Both the position numbers and the translations under genes were made by a program. A model generated the notes under the pieces. It was given only the letters and a program-made list of their open reading frames with translations. It was not told the DNA's origin and did not search any database. A DNA stretch of 64,000 bases from Streptomyces seoulensis (GTDB lineage: Bacteria; Actinomycetota; Actinomycetes; Streptomycetales; Streptomycetaceae). The DNA lies in contig NZ_CP032229.1 of the NCBI RefSeq assembly GCF_004328625.1, positions 2,480,001 through 2,544,000 of the forward strand, in the 5' to 3' direction. Positions 28,729 through 39,074 of the stretch are shown piece after piece (the first letter of the stretch is position 1; each line of letters opens with the position of its first letter).

Positions 28729-29613
28729 TCATGCCTTGCCTATTCCCAGGGTGGATTCGGAGGGCAGCAGACCGGAGGAGAGGACCGCGACCCAGTGGTC
28801 GCCGAGGAGGTCGGCCAGGCGGTCGGCGTCCGCCCGGCCGAGGGACTGCCAAGGGGCGGCGGCCAGACGGTCGGTGTGCTCCTCGACGCGGCGGCGCAGG
28901 GCGCGGCCCTCCCCGGTGGCCGTACCGTCCGGCTCCACCAGGCCGCGCACCGTCAGGCGTTCACGGGCGGCCGTCCATTCCTCTCGACTCCAGCCTCGGC
29001 TTTCGAAGCGTTCCACGGACGCGGCGCCTATCGCCGCGAAGGACACCAGGGACTCCACGGGATCGAGTCCGGCGACGAGCAGGGCGGACAGGTGGCCGTC
29101 GCCCCGGTGTTCCCGCAGGATGGTGGCCGCGTGCCACAGCTGGAGGTGCGGGGCGTCGGGCCACGGGAGTTCGGCGTTGGCCGCCGCGAGGGGGCGGCCC
29201 TCGGTGCCGGCCGACTCCGCCGCACGGCGGGCGAGGGCGGCGGCCTCGGCCATACCGGGCCCCTCGACACCGTCTCCGAGTATGGCCCGGTAGGCATGGC
29301 CGATGCCGCGCAGGCGGGCCGCCAGCACTTCGCGGGGGCCGGCGATGTCCCACACCCCCTTCATGTGCCGGGCGACCATGCGCGGGCTGAAGCTGTAGAA
29401 GGCGGAGGTCACCCGCTCGGCGCCGGCCTCTCCCAACGGGGCCGCGCGCAGCGGGAAGTACGCGGGCCAGCGGTCCTCCGTGCCGTACCCGAGCGCGGCC
29501 ATCTCCTCCTCCACCTCGGGTGCGAAATAGAGCAGAGCGTGGAACGGCTCCAGCAGGTGCCAGAGCTGGCGTACGCGGGCTGTCTCCACCGGTTCCAGCG
29601 TCTTCTCGGACAT
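28729..29613 (-). CDS. SCO6745/SalK-like family protein
   Basis: A 294-residue alpha-helical protein resembling the actinobacterial SCO6745 family (also called SalK-like): PVETARVRQLWHLLEPFHALLYFAPEV at the start, FSPRMVARHMKGVW, and a C-terminal winged-helix-like segment (WTAARERLTVRGLVEPDG). The biochemical role is unknown. The ATG at 29613 has GGAGGAG eight bases upstream; a longer frame runs through the divergent promoter and is rejected. It is transcribed divergently from a TetR-type repressor, with direct-repeat operators in between, so it is the likely regulated target. Confidence 0.72.
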   Translation of the reverse strand: MSEKTLEPVETARVRQLWHLLEPFHALLYFAPEVEEEMAALGYGTEDRWPAYFPLRAAPLGEAGAERVTSAFYSFSPRMVARHMKGVWDIAGPREVLAARLRGIGHAYRAILGDGVEGPGMAEAAALARRAAESAGTEGRPLAAANAELPWPDAPHLQLWHAATILREHRGDGHLSALLVAGLDPVESLVSFAAIGAASVERFESRGWSREEWTAARERLTVRGLVEPDGTATGEGRALRRRVEEHTDRLAAAPWQSLGRADADRLADLLGDHWVAVLSSGLLPSESTLGIGKA

Positions 29614-29659
29614 GCCTGTCTCCTCCCCCGGATGCGACCGTCGGCCGGCCGCCTTCGAC

Positions 29660-29710
29660 TTGACACTGACTAGATTGCCGGGGCGGAAAGAACTTGTCAA
29701 TGACTAGATT
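29660..29710. promoter_or_regulatory. Divergent promoters with 17-base direct-repeat operators
   Basis: TTGACACTGACTAGATT (29660-29676) and TTGTCAATGACTAGATT (29694-29710) match at 15 of 17 positions with a 34-base offset. Outer arms TTGACA and TGTCAA are also inverted relative to each other. On the plus strand TTGTCA (29694) could serve as the -35 for the TetR gene; on the minus strand TTGACA (29695-29700) fits a -35 for the SCO6745-like gene. The placement is typical of TetR autoregulation. Confidence 0.55.
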
Positions 29711-29727
29711 CCGCGTATTCTGGTTCC

Positions 29728-30321
29728 ATGAGCCCCTCGAACTCCACGTCCGCGGACCGGCGGACGTACCACCACGGCGATCTGCGCCGGGCCGTGCTGT
29801 CCGCCGCGCTCGACGTCATCGCCGCCGACGGCCCCGGCGCGCTGAGTCTGCGTGACCTCGCCCGCCGCGCCGGGGTCTCGCACGCGGCGCCCGCGCACCA
29901 CTTCAAGGACCGGACCGGACTGCTCACCGCGATAGCCGCCGAGGGGTTCGGCCTGCTCGCGGACGCCCTGCGGGAGGCTCCCGGCCTGCGCGAGGCCGGT
30001 GTGCGGTACGTCCGCTTCGCCCGCGAGCACCCCGCGCACTTCCAGGTGATGTTCAGCCCGGAGCTGCTGCGCGCCGAGGACCTGGAGCTGACCACCGCCC
30101 GCGCCCTGGCCGGTGACGCCCTGAACCAGGCGGTCGCCGGCGTCGACCCCGGCGACCGGGGCCCCGACGCCCGGCTGGCCGGGATGGCCGCCTGGTCACT
30201 GGCCCACGGCTACGCCACGCTGCTCCTCGGCCACAACCTCGACAGCCGGATGGGAGAGGAGGACCCGGAGGACACGTTCCGCGCGCTCACCGCGATGCTG
30301 TTCCATTCGGCGGCCGACTGA
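29728..30321 (+). CDS. TetR/AcrR-family transcriptional regulator with WHG-type C-terminal domain
   Basis: A 197-residue repressor. The N-terminal TetR helix-turn-helix (about residues 13-60) contains YHHGDLRRAVLSAALDVI, LSLRDLARRAGVS and HHFKDRTGLLTAIA. The C-terminal domain (FAREHPAHFQVMFSPEL, LAHGYATLLL) resembles the TetR_C/WHG ligand-binding type. It is transcribed divergently from the SCO6745-like gene at 28729-29613, and repeated TTGACACTGACTAGATT-type sites between them are likely operators. The inducer is unknown. Confidence 0.85.
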   Translation: MSPSNSTSADRRTYHHGDLRRAVLSAALDVIAADGPGALSLRDLARRAGVSHAAPAHHFKDRTGLLTAIAAEGFGLLADALREAPGLREAGVRYVRFAREHPAHFQVMFSPELLRAEDLELTTARALAGDALNQAVAGVDPGDRGPDARLAGMAAWSLAHGYATLLLGHNLDSRMGEEDPEDTFRALTAMLFHSAAD

Positions 30322-30388
30322 CGGCGGAGCCGGGCAGCAGGACGGGCCGAGAGAACCAACGCACTCCCGGCCCGCTGAATGGCGCTCC

Positions 30389-33934
<3,546 letters not shown>

Positions 33935-34248
33935 GGAGGGGCTTTCCGTCCTGGGGGTGGGAACGCGAATCGCCCGACTCGTCGTACGGGCCGGGGGTCT
34001 TCCAGCGTACGACGCGGCGGTGCGCCTTGGCGGGGGCTGTGGATAACCCCTGTTTCCCGGGTGCCCTGTGCTGCGGCTCGCGTACCAGGGGGCTCTGCCC
34101 CCTGGGCCCCCGGTTTCCCACCCGGGCCACCCGTCTCTGCCGGCTGAAAAGGGCAGCTTGGAAAACACGGGAAAGCAACCGCCCCCACCCCGGACACGCC
34201 GGTGCCGGGAGCCCCCGCGCTCCCGGCACCGGCCCCCCGTCAGTCCCC
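33935..34248. other. Intergenic region upstream of mfd with repeat-type hairpins
   Basis: A 314-base gap with no credible gene. It contains a compact hairpin CCAGGGGGC-TCT-GCCCCCTGG (34085-34105), of the GGGGGCTNNGCCCCC type scattered through Streptomyces genomes, and a strong terminator at 34198-34233. A TGTGGATAA sequence (perfect DnaA-box core) occurs at about 34039 but is isolated. Confidence 0.5.
34198..34233 (-). terminator. Terminator hairpin downstream of the ABC permease gene
   Basis: Perfect 15-bp stem GCCGGTGCCGGGAGC with its complement at 34219-34233 and a six-base loop, located 15 bases past the permease stop. Confidence 0.75.
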
Positions 34249-36828
34249 CTACTCCGTAGCGATCGCGCTCAGCACATTCATCCGCCCCGCCCTGAACGCC
34301 GGGATCAGCGCCGCGAACAGCCCCACGAAGGCCGAGGCGATGAAGACGGTGATGATCGTCGGCCAGGGGATCTCCAGGACCTTCAGCCCCTGGAGCGCCA
34401 GGAGCTTCTGGGCCGTGGCGCCCCAGCCCATGCCCAGGCCGAGGCCGAGGAGGGCGCCGAAGAGGGCGATCACCACCGACTCCAGGCGGATCATGCGGCG
34501 GAGCTGGCGGCGGGAGAGGCCGATGGCTCGCATGAGGCCGATCTCGCGGGTGCGTTCCACCACCGAGAGGGCGAGGGTGTTCACCACGCCGAGGACGGCG
34601 ACGATGATGGCCAGGGCCAGCAGGCCGTAGATCAGGTTGAGGAGCTGGCCGATCTGGTCCTTGAGGGCCTGCTTGTAGTCGGTCTGGTCGCGGACGGTGT
34701 ACTGCGGGTAGTCGTGCAGGGACGCCTTGAGCGCCTTGTACGCGGCGTCCTGCTGCCCCTCCTTGGCGGTGGCGAAGAACAGCAGGTCGAGCGGCATCTT
34801 GTCGGCCGGTACGTACTTCTTCGCGGTGGCGATGGAGACGTACATGGCGCCCTTGTCGACCACGACCTCGTCGCTGGTGATCGCGCGGACCGTCAGCTTC
34901 GCGGTGCGGCCGTCCTTGAAGGCGACGCCGACCCGGGAGCCGAGCTTGATGCCGTGGTCCTTGGCGAAGCCGGCGTAGACGGACATGGAGTCGGTGCCGT
35001 AGGCGTCGGCGAGGTCGCCCTGGACGGTCTTGGTGCGCAGATCCTCGGCGTAGCTGGGGTCGGCCGCGTTGAGGGACGCGTTCTTGGAGACCTTGCCGTC
35101 CGGCGTGGTCAGGGTCACCGGGAGGCTCTTGTACTCGGTGACCCGCTCCAGGCCCGGCGTGCTCTTGAGGGCGTCGACGGCCTGCGGGGTGATGACGGAG
35201 CCGTTGTCGCTCTGGACGATGAAGTCCGTGCCGACCGTCTTGTCGAGCTCGTCGGTGGCGGAGGCCACCATGGACGAGCCGACCACGGACAGGCAGGCCA
35301 CCAGGGCGAGGCCGATCATCAGGGCGGCGCCGGTCGCGCCGGTGCGCCGCGGGTTGCGCAGCGCGTTGCGCTCGGCCATGCGGCCGACGGGCCCGAAGAC
35401 CCTGAGGACTATCGCGCCGAGGACACGCACCACGCCGGAGGCGAGCAGCGGGCCGATCACCACGAAGCCGATCAGGGAGAGCACGATGCCGAGGCCCAGC
35501 CAGGCCGAGCCGGTCGTGGCGTGGTCGCTGCCGGCGGCCATGGCCAGGCTCGCGGCGCCGGCGCCGGTGAGGACCAGGCCGATGACCGCGCGGATCATGC
35601 CGGCCCGCGCGTCGGCCGGGGCTCCCGCGTCGCGCAGGGCGGCCATCGGGGAGATCTTGCCCGCGCGGCGGGCCGGCAGATAGGCGGCGAGGACGGTGAC
35701 GACGACGCCGAGCACCACACCGGCGACCGGGGTGGTCCAGGCGACCGTCAGATCGTCCGTGGACAGGTGCATGCCGATCTGGCCCATGAGCTTCATCAGG
35801 CCGACGGCGATCCCGACCCCGGCGCCGACTCCCAGCACGGAGCCGAGGACGCCGAGCAGCAGGGCCTCGATCAGCACCGACCGGTTGACCTGGCGGCGCG
35901 AGGAGCCGATGGCCCGCATCAGGCCGATCTCGCGGGTGCGCTGGGCGACCAGCATCGAGAACGTGTTGATGATCAGGAAGATGCCGACCAGGAACGCGAT
36001 CCCGGCGAAGCCGAGCATCGCGTAGCGCATGACGTCGAGGAAGCTCTTGACGTCCTGCTGGTTGGCGTCGGCGACCTCCTTGGCGGTCTGCACCTTGTAG
36101 CCGGTGCCGAGGGCGGCGCTCACGTCCCGCTTGAGGCGGGCGTCGGTGACGCCCTGGGCCGCGGTGACGTTGACGTTGGTGAAGACGCCGGTGCGGCCGA
36201 CCAGAGCCTGCTGGGCGGTCTTGGTGTCCAGGTAGAAGATCGCCGCGCCGGGGTTGGTGACGGTGAAGGTGGCGATGCCGGACACGCGCGCCCGGTGCGT
36301 GCCGACGGCGGTGATGACCCCGATGTCGTCGCCGAGTTCGAGGTGGTGCTTCTTGGCGGTGTCGGCGTCGACCATGATCTGGCCGGACCCCTGGGGCGCG
36401 GCACCGGTGGTGATCTTCATGGTGCGGGCGTCGTTGGCGTTCCAGTTGCCGACGATGGTCGGGGCGCCGCTGGTGGGCGACAGCTTCTCCTTGTCGGCGT
36501 CGACCACGGTGACCGAGGTGGAGAACACGGTGCCCTCGGCCGACTTCACGCCCGGCGCCCGCTCGATCCTGCCGACCACGGCCGCGGGAAGGACGGGCGG
36601 CTTGCCGGTGTCGGAGGTGGTCTCCCCGGTGTCGGAGGCGCCCTTGGCGCTCACCGTGACGTCGGAGGACGTCACCTGGAAGAGCTTGTCGAAGGTGGTG
36701 TTCATGGTGTCGGTGAACACCAGGGTGCCGCAGACGAACGCCACCGAGAGCAGGACCGCTATCGCGGAGAGCGCCATCCGGCCCTTGTGCGCCAGGAAGT
36801 TGCGCAGGGAGGTCTTCAGGACGGTCAT
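34249..36828 (-). CDS. ABC transporter permease, FtsX/MacB type with two FtsX domains
   Basis: An 859-residue membrane protein. After the first transmembrane helix (about 16-36) comes a large extracytoplasmic MacB-PCD-type domain (about 40-255), then an FtsX three-helix block with QRTREIGLMRAIGSSRRQV. A four-helix linker and a second half repeat the plan, ending in ERTREIGLMRAIGLSRRQLRR and a last FtsX block. Such duplicated permeases work with a LolD/MacB-type ATPase in mechanotransmission or export of peptides, lipids or lipoproteins. The ATG at 36828 overlaps the ATPase stop by four bases (ATGA), confirming a two-gene operon. The substrate is unknown. Confidence 0.92.
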   Translation of the reverse strand: MTVLKTSLRNFLAHKGRMALSAIAVLLSVAFVCGTLVFTDTMNTTFDKLFQVTSSDVTVSAKGASDTGETTSDTGKPPVLPAAVVGRIERAPGVKSAEGTVFSTSVTVVDADKEKLSPTSGAPTIVGNWNANDARTMKITTGAAPQGSGQIMVDADTAKKHHLELGDDIGVITAVGTHRARVSGIATFTVTNPGAAIFYLDTKTAQQALVGRTGVFTNVNVTAAQGVTDARLKRDVSAALGTGYKVQTAKEVADANQQDVKSFLDVMRYAMLGFAGIAFLVGIFLIINTFSMLVAQRTREIGLMRAIGSSRRQVNRSVLIEALLLGVLGSVLGVGAGVGIAVGLMKLMGQIGMHLSTDDLTVAWTTPVAGVVLGVVVTVLAAYLPARRAGKISPMAALRDAGAPADARAGMIRAVIGLVLTGAGAASLAMAAGSDHATTGSAWLGLGIVLSLIGFVVIGPLLASGVVRVLGAIVLRVFGPVGRMAERNALRNPRRTGATGAALMIGLALVACLSVVGSSMVASATDELDKTVGTDFIVQSDNGSVITPQAVDALKSTPGLERVTEYKSLPVTLTTPDGKVSKNASLNAADPSYAEDLRTKTVQGDLADAYGTDSMSVYAGFAKDHGIKLGSRVGVAFKDGRTAKLTVRAITSDEVVVDKGAMYVSIATAKKYVPADKMPLDLLFFATAKEGQQDAAYKALKASLHDYPQYTVRDQTDYKQALKDQIGQLLNLIYGLLALAIIVAVLGVVNTLALSVVERTREIGLMRAIGLSRRQLRRMIRLESVVIALFGALLGLGLGMGWGATAQKLLALQGLKVLEIPWPTIITVFIASAFVGLFAALIPAFRAGRMNVLSAIATE

Positions 36829-37613
36829 GAGGTGCGCCCCCGCGCGTCGAAGTCCTTCATCCGGTCCAGGACCTGCTCGGCCGTGGGCTTGAGCATCTCG
36901 TCCACGATCCTGCCGTCGGCCAGGTAGAGCACGCGGTCCGCGTAGGAGGCGGCGACGGGGTCGTGGGTGACCATGACGATGGTCTGGCCCAGCTCGTCCA
37001 CCGAGCGGCGCAGGAAGCCGAGGACCTCGGCGCCGGCGCGGGAGTCGAGGTTGCCGGTGGGCTCGTCGCCGAAGATGATCTCCGGCCGGGCGGCGAGCGC
37101 GCGGGCCACGGCGACGCGCTGCTGCTGGCCGCCGGAGAGCTGGGTGGGCCGGTGCCGGAGCCGGTCCTTGAGCCCGACGGTCTCCACGACCCGGTCCAGC
37201 CACGCCTTGTCGGGCTTGCGGCCGGCGATGTCCATGGGGAGCGTGATGTTCTCCAGCGCGTTCAGCGTCGGCAGCAGGTTGTACGCCTGGAAGATGAAGC
37301 CGATCCGGTCGCGGCGCAGCCGGGTGAGCTTCTTGTCCTTCAGGCCGGTGATCTCGGTCTCGTCCAGGTAGATCTGACCGCCGGTCACGGTGTCCAGACC
37401 GGCGAGGCAGTGCATCAGGGTGGACTTGCCGGACCCGGAGGGGCCCATGATCGCGGTGAACTGGCCGCGGGCGATGTCCACGTCGACATGGTCGAGGGCG
37501 ACGACGCGGGTCTCCCCGGCCCCGTAAGCCTTCACGACCTGCCGCGCTCGTGCGGCGACGGCCGTAGGCCCTCCAGTGCCCCCGTGCCTGGGAATGGTCA
37601 CAGCCGATGTCAC
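36825..37613 (-). CDS. ABC transporter ATP-binding protein (MacB/LolD type)
   Basis: A 262-residue ATPase partner of the FtsX-type permease downstream. It shows Walker A GPSGSGKST, the Q-loop FIFQAYNLLPTL, signature LSGGQQQRVAVARAL, Walker B IIFGDEPTGNLD and the H-loop VMVTHD. The GTG at 37613 has AGGAG with suitable spacing; the in-frame upstream residues are low-complexity. A long N-terminal segment (about 30 residues) precedes the first conserved strand. The preceding 414-base region presumably contains the operon promoter. Confidence 0.93.
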   Translation of the reverse strand: MTSAVTIPRHGGTGGPTAVAARARQVVKAYGAGETRVVALDHVDVDIARGQFTAIMGPSGSGKSTLMHCLAGLDTVTGGQIYLDETEITGLKDKKLTRLRRDRIGFIFQAYNLLPTLNALENITLPMDIAGRKPDKAWLDRVVETVGLKDRLRHRPTQLSGGQQQRVAVARALAARPEIIFGDEPTGNLDSRAGAEVLGFLRRSVDELGQTIVMVTHDPVAASYADRVLYLADGRIVDEMLKPTAEQVLDRMKDFDARGRTS

Positions 37614-38027
37614 GGTATGTCTCCTATGCGGGTCGATCGCGGGCACCCTGGATCGCGGTGCGATGCGGGAGTGGAGTGGTGCGGGCCGGTACGTCCGTGC
37701 GCTACGCCTGAAGTCTGGCCGTGGCGGGGGGTGCCGCACGCTGGTGCGGGCCCCCGTTTCCCGGGGGGAAATCCCCACCCCCCGGGCTCTGGCCGGCCGC
37801 CCCCCTGGCGGCATAAAGACAGACTAAGGACGGGGCGCGCCCGCCCTCGTCCTCCGCGGGGACGAACCCTCCCCGAGCCCTCGTACGGAGATACCCCTAG
37901 GGGTCCTCCACCGACGGGTGGAGCCGTTCTCAGGGTCGTGTCCACCCCCGACCCCGGACAGCCTCCACCCTCACCCCGCGTCAGGGGCGATCCGCCCCCT
38001 ACGGGCACCCCCACCCGCGCCCCCGGG
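37614..38027. other. Intergenic region upstream of the ABC operon
   Basis: A 414-base gap without a credible gene. It holds a 9-bp-stem hairpin CCCGGGGGG/CCCCCCGGG (37760-37786), a tight hairpin CTCCACC-GACG-GGTGGAG (37906-37923) and the palindrome ACCCCTAGGGGT (37893-37904). The hairpins may end transcription from the coiled-coil gene; the ABC promoter should lie between about 37630 and 37850. Confidence 0.5.
37893..37904. promoter_or_regulatory. Perfect palindrome resembling a CsoR-type (copper) operator
   Basis: ATACCCCTAGGGGTC centres on the 12-base palindrome ACCCCTAGGGGT. The shape resembles the ATACCCC..GGGGTAT operators of actinobacterial CsoR copper sensors, but one outer base does not fit. 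The nearest gene it could control is the ABC operon 280 bases away. Confidence 0.25.
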
Positions 38028-38891
38028 TCACCGCGCGGCGGCCCGCCCCGTCAGCTCGGTCAGCCGGTCGCGCACACGGCTCGTCTGGTCCTGTACGTCG
38101 TCCCAGGTGTCACTGTGCTCACGCAGCACGTGCTCGGTCTCGCGGGCGGTGCGCTCCGCGTGGAGCCGGGCCCCGGCGAGGATCTCTTCGGCACGCGCGC
38201 GTGCCTCGTCCTGGCGGTGCCGGGCCCGGACGGCCTCCTCCTCCAGCGCCCGCGTGGCGGCCGCGAGTCCGGCCTCCGCGCGGGCGGTCCGCTCGGTGAG
38301 GCGGGCCTCGGCGGCCGACTCCCGCTCCGCGTCCGCGCGTTCGGCCGCCGCCCGGCGCTCCGCCCGCCCGGCCTCCAGTACGGCGGGCAGCGCGGTGGCC
38401 TGGGCGCGCGCCTCACGCAGCGCCGCGAGCGCCTGCCCGCGCAGCTCCCGCACCTCGCGCCGGGCGCCCACCCGCACCCGGTCCGCCTCCGTACGCGCCG
38501 CCAACAGCAGCCGTACGGCCTCCTTCTCGGCCTCGGCGCACCGCGCCAGCGCGGCCTCCCGCGCGGCCGCCACGACACCGGCCGCGTCCCGCTCGGCCCG
38601 TGCCACCTGGTGCCGGGCCTGCTCGTGGGCCGCCTCGCGCACCGCGCGGGCCTCCTCGCGCAGCAGGGCGAATGCGTACCGGGCGCGCTCGCCGAGGGTG
38701 CCGTACTCCTGCGGGGCGAGTCCCGCGGCCGTCTCCCGGAGCCGGGCGGACTCGGTCTCCATCCGTCCCGCCAGGACGGTCAGCCGGGCGGCGCGCTCCC
38801 AGACGGCGTCCCGGTCGCGGGAGAGTGCCGTCAGGTACGCGTCGACCTGGCCGGGACGGTAGCCGCGCGGTGTCCTCGCTGTGCCGCTCAC
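38028..38891 (-). CDS. DivIVA-like coiled-coil protein (cellulose-binding-protein type)
   Basis: A 287-residue protein built almost entirely of long coiled coil (about residues 40-270) rich in Ala, Arg and Glu. The N-terminus, GYRPGQVDAYLTALSRDRD, resembles the DivIVA membrane-curvature-sensing start found in Streptomyces polarity proteins (DivIVA, Scy, FilP relatives). The GTG at 38891 has GGAGAGGGG upstream. In Streptomyces such proteins are often annotated as cellulose-binding because of an early misassignment. A cytoskeletal or polar scaffold role is an inference; no catalytic motif is present. Confidence 0.75.
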   Translation of the reverse strand: MSGTARTPRGYRPGQVDAYLTALSRDRDAVWERAARLTVLAGRMETESARLRETAAGLAPQEYGTLGERARYAFALLREEARAVREAAHEQARHQVARAERDAAGVVAAAREAALARCAEAEKEAVRLLLAARTEADRVRVGARREVRELRGQALAALREARAQATALPAVLEAGRAERRAAAERADAERESAAEARLTERTARAEAGLAAATRALEEEAVRARHRQDEARARAEEILAGARLHAERTARETEHVLREHSDTWDDVQDQTSRVRDRLTELTGRAAAR

Positions 38892-39018
38892 CCTGGGACC
38901 CCTCTCCGCCGGACTTACCCGACAGGACGATTTACCGCATATCATGCCGTTCCGGTCACAGATGGCCATAACGCGACACTCCGTAGACGGCACTTGGTCA
39001 CAAGCGGGCAGGAAACAC

Positions 39019-39056
39019 CATGGGGCCCTTCACCCGAACCGGTGAAGGGCCCCATG
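39019..39056 (-). terminator. Strong terminator hairpin after the deaminase-SUKH gene
   Basis: Perfect 16-bp stem CATGGGGCCCTTCACC / GGTGAAGGGCCCCATG with a six-base loop, 18 bases past the stop at 39075. It also separates this operon from the coiled-coil gene. Confidence 0.85.
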
Positions 39057-39074
39057 TCTGCGCGGCGATGCCCG

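Noticed and set aside
34085..34105. GGGGGC-TCT-GCCCCC hairpin as a specific regulatory element
   Set aside because: This type of hairpin is widely scattered in Streptomyces and is better seen as a generic repeat or weak terminator.
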